A DNA stretch of 64,000 nt from NCBI RefSeq assembly GCF_019968765.1, contig NZ_CP074149.1, positions 4,278,001 to 4,342,000 of the forward strand, in the 5' to 3' direction. The translations under genes and the position numbers were made by a program. This DNA comes from Enterobacter sp. JBIWA008 (lineage in GTDB: Bacteria > Pseudomonadota > Gammaproteobacteria > Enterobacterales > Enterobacteriaceae). Positions 24,136 to 36,637 of the stretch are shown here, piece by piece. The notes under the pieces were generated by a model. It had not been told where the DNA came from. It did not search any database and worked only from the letters and a program-made list of their open reading frames with translations. Each line of letters begins with the position of its first letter. Within the stretch, counting starts at the first letter, position 1.

Positions 24136-24785
24136 TCAGCCAGCACCAGCACGCGGGCGACCAGTTTTTCGATCCCCATAGCCGCTTCTGCAATATTCTG
24201 CGCCAGCATATATGCTGGCGTAGTAACAATTTTGTTCTCTTCATCAACCACAATGTCATCAACCGGGCACGGAACGTGTTCGCCCCCCATTTCCTCGACG
24301 ATCTCTGCGGTATCAATATCCGTCCCGATAGTCAGGCGCAGCGGGAAATCAAAAATCCTGGGCAGCATTGCCGGCGCGATGCAGATAAAGCCCTGCGGTT
24401 TTCCTGACGCATGCATGGCCTGCGACAGCGCTTTAAGATGAGGATCTATCTGACACTCCGCCCCCTGCGCAGCAAAGGTACTGAGATTTTTGGCCGCGCC
24501 AAACCCACCCGGCACAATGAGCGCATCAAGCTCTGTAGGGTCTGCCTGAATAAGAGGATGGATATCACCTCGCGCAATACGCGCGGCTTCAATCAGTACA
24601 TTTCGGGTTTCCGCCATCGGCTCACCGGTCAGGTGATTAATCACATCCGCCTGATTTTTGTCTGGCGCAAAACAAATAACCTCTGCGCCCTGCTTAGCCA
24701 GGGCCAGCAGCGTGATTACGGCTTCGTGTATCTCAGAACCATCGTAAACACCGCATCCGCTCAGCACGACACCAATCTTTTTCAT
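24132..24785 (-). CDS. elbB: ElbB, DJ-1/PfpI-like isoprenoid biosynthesis glyoxalase
   Basis: 217-residue protein of the DJ-1/PfpI class; the nucleophile-elbow cysteine lies in [10 protein letters not shown]. coli ElbB affects isoprenoid output and has weak glyoxalase activity. Two consecutive ATGs open the frame (24788 and 24785); the second matches the E. coli start MKKIGV. The longer frame from 24821 lacks support. Overlaps mtgA by 4 bases. ArcZ is encoded just upstream on the other strand. Confidence 0.95.
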   Translation of the reverse strand: MKKIGVVLSGCGVYDGSEIHEAVITLLALAKQGAEVICFAPDKNQADVINHLTGEPMAETRNVLIEAARIARGDIHPLIQADPTELDALIVPGGFGAAKNLSTFAAQGAECQIDPHLKALSQAMHASGKPQGFICIAPAMLPRIFDFPLRLTIGTDIDTAEIVEEMGGEHVPCPVDDIVVDEENKIVTTPAYMLAQNIAEAAMGIEKLVARVLVLAE

Positions 24786-24904
24786 CATGACAATCCTTTT
24801 CTGCAACTTGCTGAAGCACATTAATAATTTTGATTAAAACGCTATGCTTCACACATTTCACTGATTCATGTAACAAACCATTTAAGATTTGCTATCTTAT
24901 CTGC

Positions 24905-25027
24905 GTGCGGCCTAAATTTTTCAGGCAGCGCCCTTTCGAAAATAACGTTTAAAAACAGGCGCAGCCACGATTTCCCTGGTGTTGGCGCAGTATTCGCGCA
25001 CCCCGGTTAATCCGGGGTCATTTTTTT
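24905..25027 (+). ncRNA. arcZ: ArcZ (RyhA/SraH) Hfq-dependent small RNA
   Basis: Begins GTGCGGCC and ends with the intrinsic terminator CCCCGG TTAAT CCGGGG TCATTTTTTT. The conserved seed part ATTTCCCTGGTGTTGGCGCA with GTATTCGCGCAC, which in E. coli is released by processing and pairs with rpoS, flhDC and other mRNAs, is intact. About 123 nt against 121 in E. coli. Placed between elbB and arcB on the strand opposite arcB, and its terminator overlaps the arcB stop, as in E. coli where ArcZ and ArcB regulate each other. The less conserved 5' third differs from the E. coli sequence. Confidence 0.93.
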
Positions 25028-27351
25028 CTGGCGTCAACCCAGGCTTTAAGCACCGCCACATCGTTTTGCCACTCTTGTTTCATCTCTTCAACCCAATCAC
25101 TCACGTTATCTTCCCATGCAGGTAAATCAGGCGACTGAATCTGCTGCCCCAACTGCTGCAGGTGGCGTAGGCCAACCGAGCCGGCTGCACCTTTAATTTT
25201 ATGTCCTTCTTCCACGATGCCCTTCTGGTCACGAGCCGTCAGGTTTGATTCCAGCACGCTCAGATAACCCGGCATCATTTTTTCGAACACCGCCAGACCA
25301 TCAGTAATCAGTTTCGGGCCTACCAGATCGATGTACTGCTCCAGCATCGCGGTATCGAGTATCGTTTGGGCTTTTGCGCTATCAACAGACGTCATGGTGC
25401 TCTCCTCTTCATCACGGGTATCCCAGAACTTCTTAATCATGGCGGTCAGAGCAGGCACCGCCAGCGGCTTGCTGAGTACATCGTCCATACCGGCATCGAG
25501 ATACTCTTTTTTATCTTTCAGCACGTTCGCCGTCAGCGCCACCAGCGGCGGCAGTTCGTCGGCCGCGTACTGACGCGTCAGCTCACGCGAGATATCCAGC
25601 CCGGTCATATCCGGTAACTGAATATCCAGCAGGACAAGATCGTATTCGCCCGGTTTAAACATCTCCAGCGCGGCCTTACCGGTCATCGCGACATCCACGC
25701 TGTTGCCCAGTTTTTCAAGCACGGAGCGCGCCACAATCACGTTCAGTTCAATGTCTTCCACTAGCAGAACGTGCAGCGCAGGCAGCGGCATGTCGTCGTT
25801 TTCAAAGGTATCCTCAACCTCCTCCGCCACCGCCGGCGCATGGACCGTCAGCGTGAAGGTTGACCCTTTACCCGGCTGACTGGCAACGGTGATATCGCCC
25901 CCCATGCTTTTCGCCAGCCGTTTAGAGACCGCCAGGCCAATGCCCGTTCCGGTTGCCGGTTTCCCGCCGTTGCTGTCCTTAACCTGGTAGTACATCGCGA
26001 AAATTTTGTCCTGCTCCTCCAGCGGAATACCCATCCCGGAGTCCTCCACCTCGAAGTGCAGCATATCGCCGTCGTCATACCGGATGCGCACCGCTACCTG
26101 CCCCTTCTGGGTAAATTTCACCGCGTTGCTGATAAGGTTCCACAGGATCTGGCGCAGACGCGTGCCGTCAGTCACCACTTTATGCGGCAGCGGCAGGGCT
26201 GGCTCCATGACAAAACGCAGTCCCTTCTGCTGCGCCTGCAAGCCGGACAGGTTTTCGAGATCGGCAAGGAAGCTGGTGAAATCAACAGGCTGATTATCAA
26301 GCTGAACTTTACGGCGCTCCATCTTATCCATATCAATAATATCGTTGAAGATATTACCCAGCGTGACCGCTGAGACATGGATAGTCTTGAGGTATTTTTC
26401 CTGCTCTGCGGTCAGGTCGGTATCCAGCAGAATACGGCTCAGCCCGACAATGCCATTAAGCGGCGTACGCAGCTCGTGGCTGATGGTGGAGATAAAGGTA
26501 GTCTTGTCGCGGCTGGCGCGCTCCAGGGCGTCCTGATAGCGCTTACGCTCGGTGATATCGCGGCCAAAGCCCATCAGGCCGTGGCGTTTCCCCACGCGGT
26601 CATAGTAGGGAACCTTACGGATCTCAAAGCAGGCTTTGCGTCCGTCCGGATAATCCAGCCACTGTTCATAGGTCAGCGAGACGTTATGGCGGAATACTTT
26701 TTCGTCCGTCTCCATGACCTTGGCCGCAGCCTCTTCAGAGTAAACGTCCTGCGGCTTCAGGTTAATTAGTTGCTTCTCGCTTTTCCCGGTGAGCAACTCC
26801 ATTGCCCGGTTACAGCCGGAAAACTCTTTATCTTCATTACGGTAAAACACCAGATCCGGCGAAGCATCGAGGAACGACCGCAGGAAAGAGGATTGCTGCT
26901 CAAGCTGGATCTGCGTGACCTCGCGCTCTTTCATTTCGATTTTCAGCTGCTCCAGCGTGGCCTGACGCTCGGCTTCCGCCTTTTCACGATCTGAAATCTC
27001 CTGGTTCAACTGCGCAATGTTGTCTTTGAGCTGGACGTTAAGCTTCAGGTCGCGCTCGCGCATCTCTTCCAGTTTATCGACTAGTTTTGACAAACGCTGA
27101 CGGGACTCTTCCAGCTGTTCAACCACCACGGAAAGGAAATAGACCGCCCAGGGAGTAATGAGCAAGCCAAAGAAGATGGAGCGGATGACGTCGATACTCT
27201 CGACCTGACCATGCAGAACCATGGTGACGGCCATTTGCACAACAATGGCCAGAACGACCAGCGCCAGCGCAAGCAGCATGGAGAAACGCACCAGCCCAAG
27301 CTTCATCATCAGGTCGACGTAATACTGAGCAAGCATTCGAATTTGCTTCAT
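25018..27351 (-). CDS. arcB: ArcB, hybrid histidine kinase for aerobic/anaerobic control
   Basis: Membrane sensor that reads quinone redox state and phosphorylates ArcA. 777 residues: two membrane helices (about 22-42 and 58-77), a coiled-coil linker, a PAS domain with the redox cysteines C180 and C241, the transmitter H292 in STISHELRTPLNG, the receiver D576 in LVLLDIQLPD and the phosphotransfer H717 in EEGHKIKGAAG. All phosphorelay residues are at their E. coli positions. The start at 27351 (MKQIRMLAQYYVDL) is preferred to a longer frame from 27381. The upstream neighbour here is lptG instead of yhcC. Confidence 0.98.
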   Translation of the reverse strand: MKQIRMLAQYYVDLMMKLGLVRFSMLLALALVVLAIVVQMAVTMVLHGQVESIDVIRSIFFGLLITPWAVYFLSVVVEQLEESRQRLSKLVDKLEEMRERDLKLNVQLKDNIAQLNQEISDREKAEAERQATLEQLKIEMKEREVTQIQLEQQSSFLRSFLDASPDLVFYRNEDKEFSGCNRAMELLTGKSEKQLINLKPQDVYSEEAAAKVMETDEKVFRHNVSLTYEQWLDYPDGRKACFEIRKVPYYDRVGKRHGLMGFGRDITERKRYQDALERASRDKTTFISTISHELRTPLNGIVGLSRILLDTDLTAEQEKYLKTIHVSAVTLGNIFNDIIDMDKMERRKVQLDNQPVDFTSFLADLENLSGLQAQQKGLRFVMEPALPLPHKVVTDGTRLRQILWNLISNAVKFTQKGQVAVRIRYDDGDMLHFEVEDSGMGIPLEEQDKIFAMYYQVKDSNGGKPATGTGIGLAVSKRLAKSMGGDITVASQPGKGSTFTLTVHAPAVAEEVEDTFENDDMPLPALHVLLVEDIELNVIVARSVLEKLGNSVDVAMTGKAALEMFKPGEYDLVLLDIQLPDMTGLDISRELTRQYAADELPPLVALTANVLKDKKEYLDAGMDDVLSKPLAVPALTAMIKKFWDTRDEEESTMTSVDSAKAQTILDTAMLEQYIDLVGPKLITDGLAVFEKMMPGYLSVLESNLTARDQKGIVEEGHKIKGAAGSVGLRHLQQLGQQIQSPDLPAWEDNVSDWVEEMKQEWQNDVAVLKAWVDARKK

Positions 27352-27449
27352 AGGGGATCCCTTCACGACGTTATCGCTCAATAATACTCAAATTCAGGGC
27401 GAGGCGTTGAAGGTTGTGAGAAAAAGTGCGGGGTGAAACAGGAGATTAG

Positions 27450-27477
27450 CCTCGCTCCCGGATAACCGGAAGCGAGG
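27450..27477 (-). terminator. Hairpin after lptG
   Basis: Stem CCTCGCTTCCGG / CCGGGAGCGAGG with loop TTAT (one mismatch) just past the lptG stop on the minus strand. Few T follow, so partial read-through into arcB is possible. It lies at the left junction of the block that is elsewhere in E. coli. Confidence 0.5.
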
Positions 27478-27486
27478 AGAGGTGAA

Positions 27487-28569
27487 TCAGGAGCGCTTCA
27501 ACAGCAGCCAGAGGCTGATCAGGAGGAAGCTGGCGCTTGACAGAAGCGCACCGATAATCGGCGGAATGCCATAAACCAGCGTCAGCGGACCGAAGATCTG
27601 ATCGAGCACGTAGAACACAAAGCCGAAACTGATACCGGTCACGACGCGTACCCCCATCGGCACGCTGCGCAACGGGCCGAAGATAAACGACAGCGCCATC
27701 AGCATCATCACCGCCACGGACATCGGCTGGAAGATTTTGCTCCACATGTTGAGCTGATAACGCCCGGCATCCTGCCCGCTCGACTTCAGGTATTTCACAT
27801 AGTTGTGTAAACCACTGATGGAGAGCGCATCAGGATCCAGCGCCACGACCCCGAGCTTATCGGGCGTGAGCTTGGTCTTCCACGTACCGGTCACCGTCTG
27901 AGAACCGGTGATCTGTTTCGGATCCGTCAGGTCAGACTCATCGACCTGGGACAAACGCCACTGTTTATGTTCGGCGTCAAATTTCGCCGAAGAGGCGTGG
28001 CGGACAGACTCCAGACGACGCTGGTCATCGAAAGCATAGATGCTCACCCCACCCAGTTCATCATTCCCCTTCACCCGTTCGATGTAGACGAAGTTTTTAC
28101 CGTCTTTCGCCCATAAACCTTGTTGAGTCGAAAGCAGTGAGCCACCGTACATTGCCTGAGCACGGTAGTTACGCGCCATCTGTTCGCCCTGCGGCGCGAC
28201 CCACTCGCCAATCGCCATGGTTAACAGCACCAGTGGGATCGCGGTTTTCATCACCGACAGCGCGACCTGCATGCGGGTAAAACCCGAGGCCTGCATAACG
28301 ACCAGCTCACTGCGCTGCGCCAGCATTCCCAGCCCCAGCAGCGCCCCCAGCAGGGCCGCCATTGGGAAGAAAATCTGCACATCTTTCGGTACGCTGAGCA
28401 AGGTATACATCCCCGCGCCCAGCGCGTCATAGCTTCCCTGCCCGGCTTTTTTCAGCTGATCGACAAATTTGATAATGCCGGAGAGCGACACCAGCATGAA
28501 CAACGTCATCATGATGGTGGTAAAAATCGTTTTACCGATATAGCGATCAAGAACGCCAAACGCCTGCAT
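27487..28569 (-). CDS. lptG: LptG, permease of the LPS exporter
   Basis: 360-residue YjgP/YjgQ-family protein: six membrane helices in two groups (three near the N-terminus, three after about 270) around a periplasmic beta-jellyroll. Forms the LptB2FG core with LptF. The start overlaps the lptF stop (TAATG). In E. coli lptFG is near 96 min; here the pair is placed directly upstream of arcB. Confidence 0.98.
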   Translation of the reverse strand: MQAFGVLDRYIGKTIFTTIMMTLFMLVSLSGIIKFVDQLKKAGQGSYDALGAGMYTLLSVPKDVQIFFPMAALLGALLGLGMLAQRSELVVMQASGFTRMQVALSVMKTAIPLVLLTMAIGEWVAPQGEQMARNYRAQAMYGGSLLSTQQGLWAKDGKNFVYIERVKGNDELGGVSIYAFDDQRRLESVRHASSAKFDAEHKQWRLSQVDESDLTDPKQITGSQTVTGTWKTKLTPDKLGVVALDPDALSISGLHNYVKYLKSSGQDAGRYQLNMWSKIFQPMSVAVMMLMALSFIFGPLRSVPMGVRVVTGISFGFVFYVLDQIFGPLTLVYGIPPIIGALLSSASFLLISLWLLLKRS

Positions 28570-29669
28570 TAGATGGCTCCTTTACGCGAGAGTCGGGCAC
28601 GTATGCGGCGCACAGGCACCGTATCCCACAGGTTTAATCCCAGCGCCAGTAAGATGTACAGGCTGTTGACGAACCATGTCCAGACCATAGGGTCCAGCTT
28701 ACCCTTCGCGCCGTTAGAACGAATCGAGGTTTGCAGCAGGAAATAGATCAGGTAAAGCAGCATCGCCGGCAGCATAGAGAGCACGCGTCCCTGCCGCGGG
28801 TTAACCACGCTCAGCGGAACGACAATCAGCGCCATCATAAACACGGTGAATACAAGCGTAATACGCCAGTGGAACTCAGCACGCGCTCTGTCGGTATCGG
28901 TATTCCAGAGGGTTCGCATGTCCATTTGCTCGGTATCCGTTGGATCAAGCGCCACAGTCTGATGGCCGATAATAGCCTGATAATTCTGGAAATCCGTAAT
29001 ACGGAAGTCGCGCAGCATCGCGGTGCCTTCGAAACGGGTGCCTTTGTTCAGCGTCACGATCTGAGAACCATCTTTGCGCTGAGCAAGCTGACCGGAGTCT
29101 GCAACCACCACTGACGGACGCGCGTTACCTTTGGGACGTAATTGCGCCAGGAATACGTCGTTGAATTTACTGCCGTCAACGCTCTCAATAAACAGCACGG
29201 AGTTGCCGTCGGTCGCCTGCTGGAACTGTCCCTGGGCTAAGGCCGCCATGCCAGGGTTTGCTTTCGCTTCGGCCAGCACTTCGTCCTGATGACGGGAAGA
29301 CATGGGGCCCGCCCACATCACATTCACCGCCGCAACAATACCCGTGAACAGCGCCAGTATCATGGCCGCTTTCACCAGTACCGCTTTGCTCAGGCCACAG
29401 GCATGCATCACCGTGATTTCACTCTCGGTGTAGAGTTTCCCAAGCGTCATAAGCAGACCAAGGAAAAGACTTAGCGGCAGGATGAGCTGCGCCATTTCCG
29501 GGATCCCTAAACCAAGCAGGGAAAGCACCAGATTTGTTGGAATTTCGCCGTCAACGGCCGCACCGAGGATCTTAACCAGCTTCTGACAGAAAAAAATCAG
29601 CAGCAGGATGAAGAGGATCGCCAGTTGGCTTTTGAGCGTCTCCCGCACCAGATATCTTATGATTATCAC
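28569..29669 (-). CDS. lptF: LptF, permease of the LPS exporter
   Basis: 366-residue partner of LptG with the same layout of helices and periplasmic jellyroll; MIIIRYLVRETLKSQLAILF opens the first helix. Overlaps lptG by one base and diverges from pepA over about 265 bp, as in E. coli. Essential for LPS export with LptB, whose gene is 8-9 kb away in this window. Confidence 0.98.
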   Translation of the reverse strand: MIIIRYLVRETLKSQLAILFILLLIFFCQKLVKILGAAVDGEIPTNLVLSLLGLGIPEMAQLILPLSLFLGLLMTLGKLYTESEITVMHACGLSKAVLVKAAMILALFTGIVAAVNVMWAGPMSSRHQDEVLAEAKANPGMAALAQGQFQQATDGNSVLFIESVDGSKFNDVFLAQLRPKGNARPSVVVADSGQLAQRKDGSQIVTLNKGTRFEGTAMLRDFRITDFQNYQAIIGHQTVALDPTDTEQMDMRTLWNTDTDRARAEFHWRITLVFTVFMMALIVVPLSVVNPRQGRVLSMLPAMLLYLIYFLLQTSIRSNGAKGKLDPMVWTWFVNSLYILLALGLNLWDTVPVRRIRARLSRKGAI

Positions 29670-29932
29670 TTTAAATACGCCCGTAAAAACCCGTCTCTTT
29701 GCAGGAATTTCGCTTGTTTCATGGCTTAAACGTCATTTATTCTCTTGAGTCGTCGAAATCATCGCTAAGATTAAAACATCCGGCGGATTCACGCTTCAGG
29801 ACTTTTTCTGACGTGTCGAAACCGTAGTAACGTAAGATTAACACGAAGTCACCACAACAGCGGACATGAGTTACGAAAGGTTTCAATTCTATCCGTAGCT
29901 GCCGCCGTTGTCTTTAAGATTCAGGAGCGTAG

Positions 29933-31447
<1,515 letters not shown>

Positions 31448-31455
31448 TGTACAAC

Positions 31456-31484
31456 GCCGGGTGGCGGCTTCGCCTTACCCGGCT
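31456..31484. repeat. REP/PU-type palindrome between pepA and holC
   Basis: GCCGGGTGGCGGCTTCGCCT then TACCCGGC, 9 bases past the pepA stop. Same family as the copies at 23384 and 54480, with a changed loop. Confidence 0.7.
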
Positions 31485-31516
31485 TTGCTTTGAATCCAAA
31501 ACAAGAACCCCCATAT

Positions 31517-31960
31517 ATGAAGAATGCAACGTTCTACCTTCTGGACAACGACACCCATCAGGATGGCCTTAGCGCCGTCGAACAGCTGGTGTGTGAAATT
31601 GCCGCAGAACGTTGGCGCGCAGGTAAACGCGTACTGATTGCCTGTGAAGATGAACAGCAGGCGATTCGCCTGGATGAAGCGCTGTGGGCTCGCCCGCCGG
31701 AGAGTTTTGTGCCGCATAATCTGTCGGGCGAAGGCCCACGCGGCGGTGCACCAGTTGAAATAGCCTGGCCGCAAAAGCGCAACAGCAGCGCGCGCGATAT
31801 TCTGATTAGCCTGCGGATAGATTTTGCAGATTTTGCCACCGCTTTCACAGAAGTGGTAGACTTTGTCCCTAACGAAGAATCTTTGAAACAACTGGCGCGC
31901 GAACGCTATAAAGCGTACCGCCTGGCTGGTTTTAACCTGAATACGGCAACCTGGAAATAA
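31517..31960 (+). CDS. holC: HolC, DNA polymerase III chi subunit
   Basis: 147-residue clamp-loader accessory protein that links psi (HolD) to SSB. Start at 31517 ([12 protein letters not shown]) gives the E. coli length; a TTG at 31490 is not convincing. Its stop overlaps the valS start by one base (TAATG), the conserved holC-valS coupling. Confidence 0.97.
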   Translation: MKNATFYLLDNDTHQDGLSAVEQLVCEIAAERWRAGKRVLIACEDEQQAIRLDEALWARPPESFVPHNLSGEGPRGGAPVEIAWPQKRNSSARDILISLRIDFADFATAFTEVVDFVPNEESLKQLARERYKAYRLAGFNLNTATWK

Positions 31961-34815
31961 TGGAAAAGACATATAACCCACGCGATATCGAACAGCCGCT
32001 TTACGAGCACTGGGAACAGCAGGGCTATTTCAAGCCTAACGGCGACGAAAGCAAAGAGTCATTCTGCATCATGATCCCGCCGCCGAACGTCACCGGCAGT
32101 TTGCATATGGGTCATGCTTTCCAGCAGACCATCATGGACACCATGATCCGCTACCAGCGCATGCAGGGCAAAAACACCCTGTGGCAGGCGGGGACTGACC
32201 ACGCGGGTATCGCGACCCAGATGGTGGTTGAGCGTAAAATTGCCGCTGAAGAAGGAAAAACCCGCCACGACTACGGTCGCGACGCTTTTATCGACAAAAT
32301 CTGGCAGTGGAAAGCGGAATCTGGCGGCACCATTACCCGTCAGATGCGTCGTCTCGGCAACTCCGTGGACTGGGAGCGCGAGCGCTTCACCATGGATGAA
32401 GGCCTCTCTAACGCCGTGAAAGAAGTCTTCGTTCGCCTGTACAAAGAAGACCTGATTTACCGTGGCAAGCGCCTGGTAAACTGGGACCCGAAACTGCGTA
32501 CCGCCATCTCCGACCTGGAAGTGGAAAACCGCGAGTCTAAAGGCTCCATGTGGCACATCCGCTATCCGCTGGCCGACGGTGCAAAAACTGCCGACGGTAA
32601 AGATTACCTGGTGGTCGCGACCACCCGTCCGGAAACCCTCCTGGGCGATACCGGCGTGGCCGTTAACCCGGAAGATCCGCGTTATAAAGACCTGATCGGC
32701 AAATTCGTGGTGCTGCCGCTTGTAAACCGCCGTATTCCAATTGTGGGCGACGAGCACGCCGACATGGAAAAAGGCACCGGCTGCGTAAAAATCACCCCGG
32801 CACACGACTTCAACGACTATGAAGTGGGTCGTCGCCACGCCCTGCCAATGATCAACATTCTGACCTTCGACGGCGATATCCGCGAAAGCGCAGAGGTGTA
32901 CGATACCAAAGGCAACGAATCCGACGTTTATTCCAGCGACATCCCGGCTGAGTTCCAGAAGCTGGAGCGTTTTGCTGCGCGTAAAGCCATCGTGGCAGCC
33001 GTTGATGCGCTTGGCCTGCTGGAAGAGATCAAACCTCACGATCTGACCGTGCCGTACGGCGACCGTGGCGGCGTGGTTATCGAGCCCATGCTGACCGACC
33101 AGTGGTACGTGCGTGCCGACGTGCTGGCGAAACCGGCTGTTGAAGCGGTTGAAAACGGCAGCATTCAGTTCGTGCCGAAACAGTACGAAAACATGTACTT
33201 CTCCTGGATGCGCGACATTCAGGACTGGTGTATCTCCCGTCAGCTGTGGTGGGGTCACCGTATCCCGGCCTGGTACGACAACGAAGGCAACGTCTACGTT
33301 GGCCGTACGGAAGACGAAGTCCGTCAGGAAAACAACCTGAGTGCGGACGTTGCGCTGCGTCAGGACGAAGACGTGCTGGATACCTGGTTCTCCTCCGCGC
33401 TGTGGACCTTCTCCACCCTCGGCTGGCCAGAAAACACCGACGCGCTGCGTCAGTTCCACCCAACCAGCGTGATGGTGTCCGGCTTCGACATTATCTTCTT
33501 CTGGATTGCCCGCATGATCATGATGACCATGCACTTCATCAAAGACGAAGACGGCAAGCCGCAGGTTCCGTTCCATACCGTCTACATGACCGGTCTGATC
33601 CGCGACGACGAAGGCCAGAAGATGTCCAAGTCCAAGGGGAACGTTATTGACCCGCTGGATATGGTTGACGGTATCTCTCTGGAAGATCTGCTGGAAAAAC
33701 GTACCGGCAACATGATGCAGCCGCAGCTGGCTGAGAAAATCCGCAAGCGCACCGAGAAGCAGTTCCCGAACGGGATTGAGTCTCACGGTACCGACGCCCT
33801 GCGCTTCACCCTGGCAGCACTCGCTTCTACAGGCCGTGACATCAACTGGGACATGAAGCGTCTGGAAGGTTACCGTAACTTCTGTAACAAGCTGTGGAAC
33901 GCCAGCCGCTTCGTGCTGATGAACACCGAAGATCAGGATTGCGGCTTCAACGGCGGCGAAATGACGCTGTCTCTGGCAGACCGCTGGATCCTGGCGGAAT
34001 TCAACCAGACGGTTAAAGCGTTCCGCGAGGCGCTGGACAGCTACCGCTTCGATATCGCGGCGGGCATTCTGTATGAATTCACCTGGAACCAGTTCTGCGA
34101 CTGGTATCTGGAGCTGGCGAAGCCGGTGATGAACGGCGGTACTGAGGCGGAACTGCGCGGCACGCGCAACACGCTGATTACCGTTCTGGAAGGCCTGCTG
34201 CGCCTGGCGCATCCGGTTATTCCATTCATTACCGAAACCATCTGGCAGCGCGTGAAGGTGATTGCAGGCATCAACGCCGATACCATCATGCTGCAGCCGT
34301 TCCCGGAATTCGATGCGGCCAAGGTTGATGAAGCGGCGTCCGCGGATACCGAGTGGCTGAAACAGGCGATCGTTGCGGTACGTAACATCCGTGCTGAAAT
34401 GAACATCGCTCCTGGCAAACCGCTGGAGCTGCTGCTGCGTGGCTGCAGCGAAGCGGCCGTTCGTCGCGTCACCGAGAACAACACTTTCCTGAAAACCATG
34501 GCGCGTCTGGAAAGCATCACCGTGCTGCCTGCGGATGACAAAGGTCCGGTTTCCGTGACCAAAATCATCGACGGTGCCGAGCTGCTGATACCAATGGCGG
34601 GCCTGATCGACAAAGACGCCGAGCTGGCTCGTCTGGCGAAAGAAGTGGCGAAAGTCGACGTGGAAATTGGCAAAATCGAAAGCAAGCTGGCGAACGAAGG
34701 CTTTGTGGCCCGCGCGCCGGAAGCGGTCATCGCGAAAGAGCGTGAGCGTCTGGTTGCTTTCGCCGATGCGAAGACCAAACTGATCGAGCAGCAGGCGGTT
34801 ATCGCAGCCCTGTAA
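31960..34815 (+). CDS. valS: ValS, valyl-tRNA synthetase
   Basis: Class Ia aminoacyl-tRNA synthetase of 951 residues. The HIGH-type motif is HMGH in [16 protein letters not shown] (about 46) and KMSKS is at about 554; the editing domain (CP1) contains [13 protein letters not shown]-terminal coiled coil (about 885-950) contacts tRNA. Overlaps holC by one base. A long open frame on the opposite strand is a codon-bias shadow. Confidence 0.99.
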   Translation: MEKTYNPRDIEQPLYEHWEQQGYFKPNGDESKESFCIMIPPPNVTGSLHMGHAFQQTIMDTMIRYQRMQGKNTLWQAGTDHAGIATQMVVERKIAAEEGKTRHDYGRDAFIDKIWQWKAESGGTITRQMRRLGNSVDWERERFTMDEGLSNAVKEVFVRLYKEDLIYRGKRLVNWDPKLRTAISDLEVENRESKGSMWHIRYPLADGAKTADGKDYLVVATTRPETLLGDTGVAVNPEDPRYKDLIGKFVVLPLVNRRIPIVGDEHADMEKGTGCVKITPAHDFNDYEVGRRHALPMINILTFDGDIRESAEVYDTKGNESDVYSSDIPAEFQKLERFAARKAIVAAVDALGLLEEIKPHDLTVPYGDRGGVVIEPMLTDQWYVRADVLAKPAVEAVENGSIQFVPKQYENMYFSWMRDIQDWCISRQLWWGHRIPAWYDNEGNVYVGRTEDEVRQENNLSADVALRQDEDVLDTWFSSALWTFSTLGWPENTDALRQFHPTSVMVSGFDIIFFWIARMIMMTMHFIKDEDGKPQVPFHTVYMTGLIRDDEGQKMSKSKGNVIDPLDMVDGISLEDLLEKRTGNMMQPQLAEKIRKRTEKQFPNGIESHGTDALRFTLAALASTGRDINWDMKRLEGYRNFCNKLWNASRFVLMNTEDQDCGFNGGEMTLSLADRWILAEFNQTVKAFREALDSYRFDIAAGILYEFTWNQFCDWYLELAKPVMNGGTEAELRGTRNTLITVLEGLLRLAHPVIPFITETIWQRVKVIAGINADTIMLQPFPEFDAAKVDEAASADTEWLKQAIVAVRNIRAEMNIAPGKPLELLLRGCSEAAVRRVTENNTFLKTMARLESITVLPADDKGPVSVTKIIDGAELLIPMAGLIDKDAELARLAKEVAKVDVEIGKIESKLANEGFVARAPEAVIAKERERLVAFADAKTKLIEQQAVIAAL

Positions 34816-34820
34816 TGCTT

Positions 34821-34852
34821 TTACCCCTTGCGCTTCAGGGCGTAAGGGGTAA
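34821..34852 (+). terminator. Long hairpin after valS
   Basis: 13-base stem TTACCCCTTGCGC / GCGTAAGGGGTAA (one wobble) with a 6-base loop, 5 bases past the valS stop. No T-run follows, so it may be a 3' stabiliser or partial terminator. Confidence 0.5.
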
Positions 34853-34938
34853 CCTTCCTGAAAACTCCTCGCTTGCACTCCCCTTTCTGCGGTGCTATTA
34901 ACAGCAGCTATGTGTCAATTTTTGTAATGAGTAATGCT

Positions 34939-35442
34939 ATGAGCGTGATTACCCCCGTCGCGACGACGATGCGTCGGATCGCTGTGCAGGATAACCCGGC
35001 TATCGCCGCCGTTATCCGCACCGTTTCTGCCGAATATGGCCTGACGGCTGACAAAGGCTACACGGTTGCTGACCCGAATCTGGACGAGCTTTACCAGCTC
35101 TACAGCCAGCCAGGGCATGCCTACTGGGTAATCGAACAGAATGACCAGGTTGTGGGCGGTGGCGGCGTGGCTCCCCTCAGCTGCAGCGAGCCGGATATCT
35201 GCGAACTTCAGAAAATGTATTTTCTGCCAACAGCGCGCGGGCAAGGCCTGGCGAAAAAGCTGGCGCTAATTGCTCTGGACCACGCGCGCACTCAGGGTTT
35301 TAAACGCTGTTACCTCGAAACCACCGCTTTCCTCAAAGAGGCCATCGGCCTGTATGAACATCTGGGCTTTGAGCATATTGATGCACCGCTGGGCTGTACC
35401 GGCCACGTTGATTGCGAAGTCAGAATGCTGAAAAGTCTGTAA
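34939..35442 (+). CDS. yjgM: YjgM, GNAT-family N-acetyltransferase
   Basis: 167-residue GNAT protein with the acetyl-CoA pyrophosphate loop [13 protein letters not shown] (about 98-110) and the closing [20 protein letters not shown]. The start at 34939 gives the E. coli YjgM length; ATGs at 34927 and 34873 remain possible since no start has a clear ribosome site. The substrate is not established by this sequence. In K-12 yjgN lies between yjgM and valS and yjgM points the other way; here yjgN is absent and yjgM follows valS on the same strand. Confidence 0.88.
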   Translation: MSVITPVATTMRRIAVQDNPAIAAVIRTVSAEYGLTADKGYTVADPNLDELYQLYSQPGHAYWVIEQNDQVVGGGGVAPLSCSEPDICELQKMYFLPTARGQGLAKKLALIALDHARTQGFKRCYLETTAFLKEAIGLYEHLGFEHIDAPLGCTGHVDCEVRMLKSL

Positions 35443-35525
35443 GTTTTGTTCCTGCCCTCTTCTGTTAAGCGGCTGTAAACTGAATGCTCTACACTCTCAG
35501 TTCACACCACAACGGGGGAAACACG

Positions 35526-36545
35526 ATGTCGAAGATAAAAAGCTACGCCGCACCGCAGGCGGGTGCAGAACTTGAGCTGTACGAGTACGATGCGGGCGAA
35601 CTAAAAGCAGAAGACGTCGAAGTACAGGTTGATTACTGTGGGATCTGTCACTCGGATCTCTCGATGATCGACAACGAATGGGGCTTCTCGAGCTATCCGC
35701 TGGTTGCCGGGCACGAAGTTATTGGCCGCGTCGTAGCGCTCGGTAGCGCCGCGCAGGACAAAGGGCTGAAAGTGGGCCAGCGCGTGGGCATTGGCTGGAC
35801 GGCACGCAGCTGTGGCCACTGCGACGCCTGTATCAGCGGTAATCAGATCAACTGCCTCGAAGGCGCCGTTCCCACCATTCTGAACAAAGGCGGTTTTGCC
35901 GACAAACTTCGCGCCGACTGGCAATGGGTGATCCCGCTGCCGGAGAGCATTGATATCGAATCAGCCGGTCCGCTGCTGTGCGGCGGTATCACCGTCTTCA
36001 AACCCCTGCTGATGCACCATGTCACCGCCACCAGCCGCGTGGGCGTCATTGGTATTGGCGGCCTGGGGCATATCGCCATCAAGCTGCTGCACGCAATGGG
36101 CTGTGAAGTCACTGCGTTCAGCTCGAACCCGGCGAAAGAGAAAGAAGTGCTGGCGATGGGTGCGGACAAGGTGGTGAACAGCCGCGATCCTGACGCGCTG
36201 AAAGCGCTGGCTGGGCAGTTTGATCTGATCATCAACACCGTCAACGTGGATCTCGACTGGCAGCCGTACTTTGAGGCGCTGGCCTACGGCGGTAACTTCC
36301 ACACCGTAGGTGCCGTGATGAAACCGCTGCCGGTTCCGGCGTTTACCCTGATCGGCGGCGCTCGCAGCATCTCAGGCTCCGCGACCGGTACGCCGTATGA
36401 GTTGCGCAAGCTGATGAAGTTTGCCGGACGCACCAAAGTGGCGCCGACCACCGAACTCTATCCAATGTCGAAAATCAACGAAGCGATCCAGCACGTGCGC
36501 GACGGCAAAGCCCGCTACCGCGTGGTATTGAAAGCGGATTTTTGA
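35526..36545 (+). CDS. ahr: Ahr (YjgB), NADPH-dependent aldehyde reductase
   Basis: Zinc-dependent medium-chain dehydrogenase of 339 residues; E. coli Ahr reduces a broad range of aldehydes. Zinc ligands: CGICHSD (C about 38), GHE (about 60) and the structural cysteines [14 protein letters not shown]. The Rossmann motif GIGGLGHIA is at about 176-184. The start at 35526 ([13 protein letters not shown]) follows GGGG. Stands alone, then a repeat element and the convergent DHA kinase. Confidence 0.95.
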   Translation: MSKIKSYAAPQAGAELELYEYDAGELKAEDVEVQVDYCGICHSDLSMIDNEWGFSSYPLVAGHEVIGRVVALGSAAQDKGLKVGQRVGIGWTARSCGHCDACISGNQINCLEGAVPTILNKGGFADKLRADWQWVIPLPESIDIESAGPLLCGGITVFKPLLMHHVTATSRVGVIGIGGLGHIAIKLLHAMGCEVTAFSSNPAKEKEVLAMGADKVVNSRDPDALKALAGQFDLIINTVNVDLDWQPYFEALAYGGNFHTVGAVMKPLPVPAFTLIGGARSISGSATGTPYELRKLMKFAGRTKVAPTTELYPMSKINEAIQHVRDGKARYRVVLKADF

Positions 36546-36566
36546 TGTGACATTGCCGGGGAATGT

Positions 36567-36612
36567 GCGGCCTGATGCCCTCTCCCCAACCCTCTCCCAC
36601 CGGGAGAGGGCG
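36567..36612. repeat. Palindromic intergenic repeat, CCCTCTCCC family
   Basis: GCGGCCTGATGCCCTCTCCC, then CAACCCTCTCCC ACC GGGAGAGGG. The 9-bp stem is at 36590-36610. The same 45-base element with the same GCGGCCTG lead is at 49973 and a shorter relative at 63541. It lies between the convergent ahr and DHA kinase genes, where it may also act as a transcript end. Confidence 0.7.
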
Positions 36613-36637
36613 CAAACACTAAAAACGGTAACGGGTG

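Noticed and set aside
32059..34878. 939-codon open frame on the minus strand opposite valS
   Set aside because: Complete overlap with a certain gene; its composition (rich in H, V, F, R) is the usual shadow of a GC-biased coding strand, and it matches no family.
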